Shown: positions 50,439 through 60,430 of the stretch, piece after piece | Layout: the number at the start of each line of letters is the position of its first letter | Position numbering within the stretch: the stretch's first letter is position 1 | Source of the DNA: Paragonimus westermani | Taxonomy: Eukaryota > Platyhelminthes > Trematoda > Plagiorchiida > Troglotrematidae | Assembly: GCA_008508345.1 (NCBI GenBank) | Contig: QNGE01000740.1 | Coordinates: 169,978-233,977, forward strand | Length of the DNA stretch: 64,000 nucleotides | Direction of reading: 5' to 3' | Made by a program: the position numbers and the translations under genes | Notes under the pieces: model-generated | What the model was told of the DNA's origin: nothing | Database searches by the model: none | What the model saw: the letters and a program-made list of their open reading frames with translations, nothing else

Positions 50439-50745
50439 TCATCGGAATGAAAAATGGGTACCCGACGGTCCAAAAGGCATACATTTGAAACGATAATGTT
50501 TTCGTCTTACAATGAAAGAGGTTTTGTCTCTAGCCGGCTGCATAATCGAAACCTGATAATATCTGGGCAACAAGTCCAACACTGTGAATATACTGACGTT
50601 CTGTGGCTTCTCGAAAATTTCTGACACTGCCAGGAGGGTCTCCAACTTGTTGATTGCAATCTTGTGGAGCTGTCTGAAGTCAGTACAAAATCGAAATTTC
50701 CCACTGGGCCTCGTCACAAACAAAAGGGTGGAATTGAAGGGGTTA
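50439..50745 (-). pseudogene. Ty3/Gypsy reverse transcriptase relic
   Basis: The minus-strand frame gives NPFNSTLLFVTRPSGKFRFC then TDFRQLHKIAINKLETLL, FTVLDLLPRYYQVSI, RDKTSFIV and YRFKCMPFG. This is the classic order of a Gypsy RT: 'SPWxSPxVxVxKKDGxxRxCxDYRxLN', motif A 'FSxLDLxxGYxQI', 'xxKTAF', 'YxFxxMPFGL'. The motif A Asp is kept. The similarity ends after MPFG at a stop, before motif C (YxDD). It is a dead fragment of about 100 residues. Confidence 0.82.
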
Positions 50746-50895
50746 TCCGCCGCCTTACTTGCTTCTTATTTCAGCTTGTCCTTCAAATGCGTTTCAGTTT
50801 CTCTGCCGGAAATGCAACAGAATTCCTCTGGAACTGAATGGTCGAAAATCTAAACAGGCTGTTTGAAACAATGGTTCACATCGATAAATTTAAAG

Positions 50896-51266
50896 AAAGC
50901 CAACAGTAACATGTAAGATGTCTTGCGCAATGACATTTCGTTCGCATCTCATCGGTTACTTTTGAAAAATTAACATACACTTTATATAGTTAGGAGGCAA
51001 GCAGCTAGGCGAAATCAGTCTAGAAACATTTGAAACAGTCAGTCAGGTGACCAAAGCGGAAGCAGCAAAATGCAACTGATTGATAATTTTGATGCAATAA
51101 AGGGGTTGGTTAAAGATACATACATATTGAGTGGGAAAGAGCAGATATGGTTGGAGAAGTCTACAGAAAACAAACAAGAGCAGAAATAGTGTACAAAAAG
51201 TAGCAGTTGCATTCTTACCAACATAGTGAAAGGTTAGTCACCAACTGTTTCTGAGCGCATAAAGAG
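50896..51266 (-). repeat. Left inverted arm of PLE palindrome 2 (terminal repeat)
   Basis: This arm contains the last dozen codons of the PLE endonuclease frame and about 320 bases downstream on the minus strand. It is the reverse complement of 51833-52204. Identity is essentially complete over the inner 230 bases (identical 61-residue frames at 51039-51224 minus and 51875-52060 plus) and slightly lower at the outer 50 bases. This suggests a young structure or one kept alike by gene conversion. Confidence 0.9.
50913..50959 (-). ncRNA. Hammerhead-like fold in left PLE arm
   Basis: Minus strand: stem I GTAA with TTAC. The core reads CCGATGA (CTGATGA expected, so the invariant U4 is C). Stem II segment is GATGCGAAC, with the canonical first G-C pair but otherwise weak. 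GAAA follows. Stem III is TGTC/GACA plus A-T, with a loop that can fold further. The cleavage triplet is ATC. All other core positions fit. Known: PLE terminal repeats often carry hammerheads. Because of C4, activity is doubtful. Confidence 0.5.
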
Positions 51267-51814
51267 GGATTCAGTCGATGTATTGCGACGGCTTCAGCAA
51301 TATTGAGAGCCTGCTTTAGCTTGGGTCTAAAGAACACTCTGAAAGCCGTTCTAGGGTCCACTGAGTGGCCGGTCTGTAGAAGGTGTTTTGTAATGGCACT
51401 GACGGCGCAACCGACCCCCGAATTCAAAAGCCATTTAGGTATGTGTTCGTTGATACGTGTGCCGAGGTGCCTCCTGGTTCTGCCGACGTATCTGCTTCCA
51501 CAGACACAATCAAACGTGTATACAATATTGGATTGGGCGAAAAGGGGCACCACGTCTTTTCTAGGTGTAGTTGGAACACGGGTGGTTTCATCCACGTAGA
51601 CCAGTCGGGCGGCGTTGTATGTGCGCTTGAGTGCTGCATCTAAACGGCGTTTGATCAGGGCTGAAGCATTATCACCTTTAAAAGGAAGATTTAGATAGAC
51701 AGGCTTGCGAGGAACAGTAATGGGTGTAACCCGCGTTGTTCGTGGAGTGGAGTACTTCTCAATAAACCTTTTGGGATAACCGTTTTCTATAAGAGTCTCA
51801 TGCAGTAACTTCAA
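51215..51814 (-). CDS. Penelope-like element C-terminal fragment with intact GIY-YIG endonuclease
   Basis: This is a 199-codon open frame, the only intact enzyme domain in the window. Residues 40-72 (LNLPFKGD, then ALKRTYNAARLVY) are the linker between RT and endonuclease. The GIY-YIG-type nuclease spans about 97-190: YTFDC (99-103), a CxC pair (C103, C105), RYVGRTRRHLGTR (108-120), EH (123-124), KHLLQTGH with H144 and H150 (with the CxC pair, the CCHH metal site typical of PLEs), and the catalytic-type Glu in IAEAVAIHR (E174). PLE endonucleases nick target DNA so that the RT can copy the element RNA at the nick. The RT itself is missing: the copy is truncated, and the inverted arm begins 19 bases upstream of the first codon. 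The first Met is simply the first in frame, not a true start. The protein would not be made as a complete PLE. Confidence 0.88.
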   Translation of the reverse strand: MKLLHETLIENGYPKRFIEKYSTPRTTRVTPITVPRKPVYLNLPFKGDNASALIKRRLDAALKRTYNAARLVYVDETTRVPTTPRKDVVPLFAQSNIVYTFDCVCGSRYVGRTRRHLGTRINEHIPKWLLNSGVGCAVSAITKHLLQTGHSVDPRTAFRVFFRPKLKQALNIAEAVAIHRLNPSLCAQKQLVTNLSLCW

Positions 51815-51832
51815 TTCACTTTCTAGCTAATC

Positions 51833-52204
51833 CTCCTTATGCGCTCAGAAACAGTTGGTGACTAACCTTTCACTATGTTGGTAAGAATGCAACTGCTACT
51901 TTTTGTACACTATTTCTGCTCTTGTTTGTTTTCTGTAGACTTCTCCAACCATATCTGCTCTTTCCCACTCAATATGTATGTATCTTTAACCAACCCCTTT
52001 ATTGCATCAAAATTATCAATCAGTTGCATTTTGCTGCTTCCGCTTTGGTCACCTGACTGACTGTTTCAAATGTTTCTAGACTGATTTCGCCTAGCTGCTT
52101 GCCTCCTAACTATATAAAGTGTATGTTAATTTCGCAAGAGTAACCGATGAGATGCGAACGAAATGTCATTGCACGAGACATCTTACATGCTATTGTTGGC
52201 TTTT
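51833..52204 (+). repeat. Right inverted arm of PLE palindrome 2
   Basis: Inverted partner of 50896-51266. It starts with the codons for CAQKQLVTNLSLCW, that is the last residues of the endonuclease in the opposite orientation, directly against the 5' end of the fragment. The whole unit of 1.3 kb would fold into a long hairpin with the endonuclease coding part as its loop. Confidence 0.9.
52140..52186 (+). ncRNA. Hammerhead-like fold in right PLE arm
   Basis: Same layout as 50913-50959 on the other strand: GTAA, CCGATGA, GATGCGAAC, GAAA, TGTC...GACA, TC, TTAC. The stem III loop differs (ATTGCACGA here, ATTGCGCAA in the left arm), while every paired and core base is unchanged. Two differences confined to a loop fit either chance or constraint. 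Confidence 0.5.
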
Positions 52205-52887
52205 AAACAGGCTTACTCCACCATCTCCAACACAAACACTCATGTGCACATGAAAAACATTACTGGACATCACAAATGTCCATGATATCTACATGTATGG
52301 AAAACGGTATTTCCTATAGGACTGCATTCCAACGTTTATTTCGATGATTTTCAACGTTTATTTTGTTACCCAAAAACATGCTTCCGCTTGACTACTCAGT
52401 GGTAATAGAGCTTGACCGTTTATCCTCAAGAAAGATGTAATTCAATAACCTTCTCTACCAATCAGATAATACATACATACAACACAGTATCTATATGAAG
52501 CGCTAACTACAGTCGGCCTTAATTTCCATTGAATTTACAAAACCATCTGAAACCCATTTGTTATGTAAATCTTTTTCAAGAGCTGTTGCTTTTAAGCAGA
52601 AAAGACACAACGGAGACAGCATTCAATTATACACTCATACACCCATTTTACTATTGCTATGAGTCAACCGGGTAATAATCCACCGTTCAGAAGTCAACCA
52701 AGTTTTCTGAGAAGAAAGTTACTGGTGAGAGCTTAGCTCTTTTATCGAGATGTTGTAAAAGGAATGTGTGGTGAAAATCTACCCGATTCACCGCTTACCC
52801 AGACCCCGACACAACAGAAGATGTGACAGTGTGCCAATCCATATATCACGTTAAAGATACCGAATCAGGATTGGACGAACAGCTTCA
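52205..52887. other. Spacer upstream of the long PLE
   Basis: No gene was recognised. On position alone this could hold the 5' untranslated or terminal-repeat part of the PLE that follows, but no second copy is present to prove it. Confidence 0.35.
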
Positions 52888-55212
52888 ATGTTATGCCTTC
52901 TGTTATTCGTATTGCAAGAACTTCGGAGTTTTCTGAAGTTTTATACGAAGCTTGCCGAAACCAAAACAAAAATTCGTTTCCTGACTCAGTGCATCGTCAA
53001 CAGCCAGTATCTTAAACACCAATGGAGAATCATGAGACAGTCGTATCAATCCAACAACCGTTGCACATAGTCGTCATAATAACAGCGAGCGGTTGCTAGC
53101 CTGGTGTGAAGGCACATTGGATGAGTTGTCGAAAAACGATCGTGCAAATTTCGAAATGTACGCCAACAGTATTGCAACCAGGCGAATGGACATCAGAATG
53201 ACCGATCTGTCTAATCGGTTGAATCCTGTGAAACCTTACGCCAAATTTCCGAGTAATCCTGAGCGGTATATTCATAAATTCTCCTTCTTGAATTTGGACA
53301 GAATTTTGCTTGAGGCACTGTCACTCGGACCGAATTTTTGTTGTCCACGTCGTAAGAGTAGCCAGCTTGATCTAGAAGTTCAATTTGAAAATTTGTACGA
53401 TCAGTTAGCTGCCCTAACTCCGTCGTCAGCTTTAAACGAAAAAAGACTGAAATCAACGTTGGTGAACTCGTGCTATCAGTATCTTAACTACATGCCGCAA
53501 GTAAAACAGCTCTTGACGAAGCAACATTTAGATGCATTGAAGTGTTTACAAAAGAACGACCGTATAATCCTGTCCAGAAGGATAAGGGAACAGGAGTTGT
53601 CTTAAGGAACAGGATTTATTACGCTACTAAAACGAACGATAAACTAGCTGATAGCTTCAAATTCATGACAATGAATACGGAGAAAGACAAAACAACAGTC
53701 ATACAGAAGGCGGTATCTAAAACTTTGCGTGTAGTGGAACAGATAATTGATCCGACCACTTTCGGGCGCGTTTGTCCCACTGGAACACTAATTCCTAGGC
53801 TATACGATCTGCCGAAAGTGAACAAAGCAGGCTAGCCTTTGAGACCTATTTGAGATGTGTGCAACTCGCTTTATCATGCTCTGGCTAAATGGCTTGCCGG
53901 TCTGCTCGAACCCATCAGGCTGAAGATAACAAAACAGTCTCCGGCATACGTTTCATTTCATTGACACAATCCAAGACATGAACCTAAAAAAAATCAAAGA
54001 ATATTCTCATTCGATGTTGTCTCGCTATTAACGAACGTGCCTCTACAAGAGACAATTGACTACTCATGCGATTACATTGAGCGTAACAACAAACATGTGG
54101 GTATTCCAAATGATGAACTAGCAGAACATCTGGTGCTTTCTACAAGTAACGTTCAGTTTTTGTTCAACAATACGATCTACCGACAAAGAGATGGAGTGGC
54201 AATGGGCTCGCCTCTAGGTCCCCTGTTAGCTGACGTTTTCATGAGCAAACTGGAGACTAACCAGTTTCGTGCGGTCCTTGAACAATTTACATTTCAAAAA
54301 CGCTATGTTGATGATATTTTTTGCTTCCTCAACGAGAATGCTAACATAAATAGAGTTATGGTAGCATTTAGCTCAGTCCGTAACAGTATTAAAATCACTG
54401 AGGAGTCAGACAACAATGGTCAAATGAAATTTTTGGACGTTGGCTTAGTAAGGAGATAAGATGGTTCAATCCGTCGAAATGTGTACAGAAAACAGACTTG
54501 GAGTGGCCATTACACTCAGTTTGGCAGTTTCATTCCGCTAACTCAAAAACGAAGCCTCGCACGATACTTGACGGGTAGAGCGTTAAAGATCTGCACCCCT
54601 GAGACTTTATAAGCTGAGCTAGACTTCCTACAAGAAATATTCGTACATAATGGCTACCCAATGCGTTCCATTCAGAAGGCATTGCAGGCGGTAGAGTTGA
54701 AACTTAAGGCACCCTTTGTGAATAAAAAACTTGCGTTTATTAGTCTTCCTTTCAATGGAGATCCCATGACCGAAATTATCTCCAGAAAGCTAAGAAAGTC
54801 AGTCGAAACAACCTTCCTTGCCGCTCAGCTGCGTATCAGTTTCCGGTCAACACCCGTTATCCTGTCACAACTCAAAGACAAACTTCCATGTTCTACCACC
54901 AACGGTTGTGTGTACTCATTTGTTTGGTGGTGTCGAGCACCACATATTGGTCGTACTACCAGGCGATTATCGGATAGAGTGCGTGAACATCATCCTGTGT
55001 GGTTGAATAGTGGTGTGACTAAAACGGTTTCAAGCGCGATTGTTGCTCACCTGACCGACTGCAACCAATCAGTCAGTTAGAAAGATGCCTTTCGTATTGT
55101 CTACGGAGTGGGATTCCGAATGTTGACCGTTGCCGAAACCATTAGCATCCGATTGCGCAGCCCTGACCTCTGCGCTCAGAAGAAGTTCGTGTGGACATCT
55201 AACTTCCCATGA
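52888..55212 (+). pseudogene. Penelope-like element, nearly full-length but decayed
   Basis: Reading across frames gives a whole PLE polyprotein. It has an N-terminal part (LKFYTKLAETKTKIRFL at about 52940; LSLGPNFCCP and LDLEVQFENLYDQL at 53310-53410). RT follows: DKGTGVVL and IPRLYDLPKVNKAG near 53590-53832; motif A FSFDVVSLLTNVP at 54004-54042 with the catalytic Asp; motif B DGVAMGSPLGPLLADVFM near 54190; motif C YVDD at 54304. Then MKFLDVGLV, the linker, and a GIY-YIG domain with HIGRTTRRLSDRVREHHPVWL (in pieces; Y to H in 'YIGRT') and AETISIRLRSPDLCAQKKF at the end (stop 55210-55212). Defects: frame changes near 53090, 53545, 53900 and 54000; stops at 53833, 53851, 54457, 54610 and 55078; the TGH turn of the metal site is now CNQ. 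It is inactive. Confidence 0.9.
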
Positions 55213-56899
55213 CCCACAAATAATCAAGTCCACTATTTGGAACAGTGATTGACTAATTGATAACAAGTATGCCGTCCGTGACCTATATTGACCGTTTGTC
55301 TGACTCACCTTAATCAACGTTTTCACGTTTATTGTGTTGTAATTAGCATGATGATCAAACGCAGAAAACAAGTCGTGTTTGCTACTTTGTTGTTCCTATG
55401 ATTTCAATGGGCATTTTCGAACGAATCCGTCCATTTGTTTGTTCCGTATTCCACTAATTAACAAACCGTTTGTGCTAATGAGATTAGCCAATGACAGGCT
55501 GTGATTTCTTCAATACTGTTGTACATCCATAAATTCGGCGTCTTAATTCATGAATTGCAATTGCTTACTGCTACTAGTACCAGGTCTTCTCCTTATTACT
55601 TGCGTGGGAGATTTCAATTGAAGTACGATTTCTAAGGCTATTCGAGGTCCCTAGAAGGGAAAACAAGAGTGAGCCCTGATTATTTTCCAGTTGGGTTTTA
55701 GGAGTGAAAATAATTTGATCAGCTGTTCAGTACAGAACGATGGTATAATAGATCGTCCAGTGCGAAATACGGCAATAGTCAGCCGAGAGTAAAACAGTTA
55801 ATGGACTTAAATTAGTTTGGTTACACAACCGTCTAACCTTTGTATTAATGGTTGATTTCTACCTTTGATTTTGGGATTTGAAACCGTACGAATTGTTTGC
55901 CTTTCTACTCGAGTGGTGTGTATGACGAATGATCTTGACCTTTGCGAGTTTGAAAGCAACAGTCCTTAATTGCCATCCTGTGTTGCAGAGACAGTTTGTT
56001 TTGGAGGGTATTTATCGAGGACCCAGTTTAAAGACACCCAGCAGAAAGCGGTTTCCTCATCTGTACACTCCACGTTTGTTAACCAGTGTGTGCTTATCCA
56101 AACGGCAGGTGACCATCGATTGGTTAACAGATCGTGCCTACGACTTTTCTGTCCTCACCTAAATCTGTACGTGATGTGGATCGTCTCTGGTTCATTAACT
56201 ATGCCTCATTGAATACGCAATGTGCAACCTAGTTTTATTTGTCGTGAGTTCTCATAGGTTTAGGATAACGGAAGAGAACTAAGTATAACAGTATCTGAAA
56301 ACTTACAGGAAAGGAAAACCTAATCTGTATTATCATATAGATGATTCAAACACAAGTTTGCATCAATATATCCCCTTAGTAATCTAAATAATACGTTAGA
56401 AGGCTAACACTGCTAATTGCAATTTAAAGTGATGTATACAATATGTGAATGTGTGTAGAAAACGCGGGAGAAGATGTGAACATCAGGTGGGATAGCTCAG
56501 TTACGAATCACGATGACCTACGCACTCAACTAATTGCTTTTAGACCAAAAACAGGCAAGGCCGGTTTGTCACAATGGTCTGAACAAATCTCAAGTATCAA
56601 CAGTCATGATGGCACAGTATGATTGCGAACGTTCAGGTCAATTTGATGTCGTGGCCTTGTGAAAGGAAATGTCGTCCAACCGGCAAGTCACTCTGATCAT
56701 TACATCAGATTCCGAGATCAGTCGTTAAGGTGTATTCCTAAATCCACATAAACTATGAAGTCATGCTCAAACAAAGGGTCTAAGTAATCATCATCGAAGT
56801 CGTACAGAGTTGATTCGACCACAACAGGATGAACGATTTTAGCCCACGTGAAAAAGAAGTGTAAAAGATGAGGATACTAATTGCATAATTTCCGGTAAC
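55213..56899. other. Intergenic sequence, no gene recognised
   Basis: Two overlapping plus frames at 55929-56212 read the same DNA in different phases and show no domain. No repeat or RNA gene was recognised. The 3' terminal repeat of the PLE may lie at the left end but cannot be identified without a second copy. Confidence 0.4.
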
Positions 56900-56909
56900 C
56901 CCAGTGGCC

Positions 56910-57065
56910 ACAATTCTGTGGTCTAGTGGGTGAGTCTGTGGTTGTCAACGATTTCGACACATATCTAAGAGTTGTGATTCCGGTTCTCCGATGGGTGCGT
57001 TGCTGATGAGAACCAGCAAAGTTGAACCAGCAGCTCACCACTTCGATGGTGGTCATTGGGGTCAA
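56910..57065 (+). repeat. Hammerhead SINE, old diverged copy
   Basis: A Pol III A box (TGGTCTAGTGG, 56919-56929) is followed about 41 bases later by a B-box-like GTTGTGATTCC (56971-56981). Nineteen bases after that comes CTGATGA (57003-57009), close to the spacing in the intact copy (21). The region corresponding to stem II and GAAA is decayed (GAAC at 57023-57026). The layout supports membership of the hammerhead SINE family, although sequence identity is low. Confidence 0.5.
56997..57040 (+). ncRNA. Hammerhead relic in old SINE copy
   Basis: CTGATGA is exact for the hammerhead core. After it, GAACCAGCAAAGTT cannot form a proper stem II, and GAAA has become GAAC. Stem I is lost. It is inactive. 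Confidence 0.4.
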
Positions 57066-57965
57066 CGTTTTGTAAAAACTTGCTTCAACCATTACTGAGT
57101 TAACAGCAAAACAGTTAACTAAGTTCAGGCCGTAAGAAACCAGAGTGGAACATCTAAGAACAGTATTTTGATGTCCTTGCATCATCGTTAAGAGGGATTG
57201 ATCATTTTATGAATGCTAGAAAACGTGTTTATCGTAGTTTATGGAAAAACAAGTGTTTTGCCTTCATAAATAGGGAACATTCCTGCAACGTTATCCCCTG
57301 ATCCTCCCAAAATCTGGTTGGTCATTTATGTTGTGCTTGGTTTGCTTATTTCAACCCAAGATTGTACGCTTTGAATTAACAGAAAGTTCCCGGTACACTT
57401 CATTTGGACCTCACACTGGACAGTGTACAAAGTCACATTAAGCATAACCGAATTATCAAATCTGAACGCTAAACCACTTCCACATGTGAGCAATGATCAT
57501 GTTGTCCGATCACCTCGAGAGGTGGTTCAGTTAAATCGGAGATTTCGACATGTGTCGGAAGTCCTAATCGAGGGGTTATCGATTGGAGTTAACAGGACAA
57601 TTGCTGTGTCTCCTATCGAGACTGAGAATAAAGACATATAGGCGAACATAATTTTTCGATAATTCATCTTCAGGCCGGTAAAATTATATAAGGGGTTAGT
57701 AGAGTTAGATCGAGATATCGATCAGACTTATTACAGAGAAACGAGGTCACTGGCCAGTCAGTTGGCGATGGCTTGATTAGTCGGTTACGTCACGCTTCTC
57801 CATTGGTTTGACCGCGCCGGCTGGCCATCGATTCGATGGATTTCTGGCCATGGTAGATGCAGCGTCCGAACAAACCGTTTTTTTGATGACGTTCGTGCAA
57901 CTTGATCATTGCTCACAAGCGAAAGTGGTTGTGTTCAGGTTTGACAATTCGGTCGTCCCTAATTT
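57066..57965. other. Intergenic sequence, no gene recognised
   Basis: Short frames only. 57675-57760 shares a few words with 44530-44600 and 44680-44700 and may be an old repeat. Confidence 0.35.
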
Positions 57966-58195
57966 GATGTCAGTGGCACACTGTGTAACACGCCTGCCTT
58001 ATGAAAGCGTGGCCGAAGTTTCAGTCCCGATTCTGGCAAGGATGTGTGCTACTGGTGAATTCTAGTGAGGGCGAAACTCGAGCCTAGTACTTCTTTTCGA
58101 AAGAGGTTTTCTGGAACGTCTGTCTGAATGCGAAGGCTGCGTTTAAATGTGAGTGATGTTCAACTTGGAAATATACAAAATTCCCGACTACTCAT
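57966..58195 (+). repeat. Hammerhead SINE, most complete copy of the tRNA-like head
   Basis: The head shows an A box (TGGCACACTGT, from 57974) and a B box (GTTTCAGTCCC, 58018-58028). The hammerhead segment follows, and then the family body with cttcttttcgaaagagg, gaatgcgaaggctgcg and the tail cccgactactcatcagt. The whole unit is about 230 bases. It shows that the family is tRNA-derived. It differs from the other copies by many substitutions and is therefore older. Confidence 0.78.
58046..58090 (+). ncRNA. Hammerhead ribozyme in SINE, core-mutated
   Basis: Stem I GTGCTA/TAGTAC pairs with one G-T. The core reads CTGGTGA (A6 is G), and the cleavage triplet is GCC instead of GTC, so the A-U pair closing stem III is lost. 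GAAACTCGAG is intact. Two invariant changes make self-cleavage unlikely. Confidence 0.7.
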
Positions 58196-58962
58196 CAGTG
58201 CACAAAGTTGTAGCAGTAGTCGTATTGCCGCACATGAGGATGCACACGAATACCAACTTGCTGTCAGTCGATCTAATAGCCAACTGTGGCGTGATGGACC
58301 ACACTGTAAAAGATACCAGTTGTGGTCAAACCCTCAGTGGTCTGCATAGGTTGGGAGACCATAGTACTTGTCTGCACTTCAGGGTTATATTATCTGTTAC
58401 ATTGTTATATTTTATAAAGTCTTCAAAACTACTAATTGACACCCGGTTACCATTATCGACTAAGCCATGAAGAACAGCTTACTCGAGCGTAGGCGGTCTA
58501 CGGTTCTGTCACTGCCAGCTAGAGTGGCAAATGCACCTGTCTGCTTCAGTTGATATCTCACTGGGCGCAGTATGAGTCTCTGGGCTGTTACGCGTTTGAA
58601 TTGTAATATTAACAACAGTCAAACACGAGTGTTAGCGCCTGCACATGAGAACACGTTAAGTGACTATGGATCAGCCAAGAAATAACACACTCGGACGTAT
58701 TAAAAAATGTAGGAGAAAATCATAAGTGTAAATTTTAAAAGCAGCGGAAGATACTTCTAGAAAGTTAACAATTCCGTCATTCTGTAAGTGACTAAACTGG
58801 CTGCTGGCGTTTGGCCCGCAAGTTTGGTTTAACCGTTAACAATATGAACTGAAATGCTTTCTGTTTCGAACCAAACTAGAGCAGCTAAAACAAGAGTGAG
58901 AGGCTTCCGGTTACGTCCATCTCATTTGGCGGAGCACCGCTCAAAAGCTATTCAAATGAACA
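58196..58962. other. Intergenic sequence, nothing recognised
   Basis: Frames at 58128-58470 start inside the SINE and overlap in two phases; they are not genes. No other signal was found. Confidence 0.4.
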
Positions 58963-59090
58963 TCGTTTTAGATGAGACCCAGTTGTAAAAGTCAGGGCTT
59001 CGGCTGGATTCGAACCAGCGATAGACACTGCATACCTCAATGCAGCAAGCGCTCTATCAGCTGAGCTACGAAACCACACCTGCCGGGGTA
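58963..59090 (-). repeat. tRNA-like SINE (family A), minus copy of an inverted pair
   Basis: The tRNA-like head at 58996-59075 has six of seven acceptor pairs intact and clear boxes: A box TAGCTCAGCTGA and B box GGTTCGAATCC on the minus strand. The tail (gggtctcatct) lies to the left. It faces the plus-strand copy at 59103-59325 head to head. Confidence 0.78.
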
Positions 59091-59102
59091 GTCGATCCCC
59101 TG

Positions 59103-59325
59103 AATCATTTGGTGGATTCCATATGAGACAGTGGGAAGGGTGGGTAACAAAGTCAAAATGTGAAATTTCTGAGTTCCTGGTGTGGCTTCGTAGCTCAGCT
59201 GGTAGAACGCTTGCCGCGTTGAGGCATGTTGTGTCTGTCGCTGGTTCGAATCCAACCGAAGCCCTGACTTTTCACAATTGGGTCTCATCTAAAATCATAA
59301 ATCTACCACACTACTTATCGGAATA
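59103..59325 (+). repeat. tRNA-like SINE (family A), plus copy of an inverted pair
   Basis: A leader (ggattccatatgagacag) is followed by an 80-base tRNA-like head (59184-59263) with perfect acceptor ends GGCTTCG/CGAAGCC, A box TAGCTCAGCTGG (59191-59202) and B box GGTTCGAATCC (59243-59253). The tail gacttttcacaattgggtctcatctaaaat follows (seen in pieces in all copies). The D-stem has one mismatch (GCTC/GAAC), so it is not a functional tRNA gene. A 90-codon frame running through it is a by-product of the SINE. Confidence 0.8.
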
Positions 59326-60430
59326 TCGTTTTGTTTTGTTCTACTATAGCTGCAACGGTATGGGAGTTGACCGAATTCCAACGTCCCCTGATTAGAGATC
59401 TAAACGTTCTCCTGTCAGAGTTAATTAGGAATTCTATGGCTGACTGTGATGACAGATAATCAAGCCGACCGTATCTGGCATTACCTTAAAGGGATTCCGT
59501 CCAGTGACCTTTGGGTTTTCACAGCGCTGACTATTGGTAAGAAATCGATAGCTAGTGATTTCACCAGAATTTATGTAGAATCGATCAACCTAAGAAGCAA
59601 AGAACTTTAGTCATTCCAGCGATGTTCTGTGGAGAATCTAACCCCTTTGACATAAACCTGGCTCTCATAAAACTAATTAACTCGTGATACCATCGATGCA
59701 GAATGAGGCAAACGATAATTATTTGAATAGACGGACATTAAAACAATATTCACGTTTATATACCACTCACACGCACGTTCTGTCAAGCCCATAACGCACC
59801 GCTGTTCTCACCGGTAATCACCGGGTTTAGGTATCTAGAAGGAAATTCAGCCGTTTAGTTAACGTGACCTATAAAACGGTGAAAAGAAAGAATCAAATGA
59901 CTGAGATTTCTCAACTTCTAATCAGAATTCGACATGCTGCATTGAATTCAATTCATGAAGGTGCACTTCTTAAACAATCTCATTAGGTGAACATTTTGTG
60001 GAAAGTATGCGGTTCAGTAAATGGGAAAATGAAAGCTCAGTCTTTGCTCAACCCAACCTGGTCGTTTTTGCTATAAATCTGTTTTAGCGGTGTAGCCTTG
60101 CTAGTTTTCAGGAGTACAGAAAAATGAGTGCCAAAAGCAGTTGGATTCAACTGATTTAAAAATTGTACATATTGTGGTATCAAAAATTATCTATTTCCAC
60201 TGGGCATCCTCCTTATAGGGAAGTATATCGTGGAGATGGATAAAAAGCGCTCGCGTTAGGAAGATGCTCCATGTAGGGAAACGCATCACCCCACGTACCG
60301 TTTGGACCATAATTCTCGCAATTAACAAGGGAATTGGAATAAGGTTATATCAGTCGGCCACTTTTGGGATTACGCATTAGATTCGGTTTTCATTTTTGAT
60401 GAGGATCCTCAGTAGATGGTTGTTGTCAGT
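59326..60430. other. Intergenic sequence, nothing recognised
   Basis: No frame above about 60 codons, and no repeat or RNA gene recognised. Confidence 0.45.

Noticed and set aside
51039..52060. Two identical 61-residue frames with a hydrophobic start (MLVRMQLLLFVHYF)
   Set aside because: They are in the inverted arms downstream of the endonuclease stop. The apparent signal peptide comes from T-rich DNA.
59184..59263. Possible functional tRNA gene
   Set aside because: Acceptor and T arms are good, but the D-stem has a mismatch, the base before the would-be anticodon is not T, and the sequence is embedded in a dispersed repeat with a common leader and tail.
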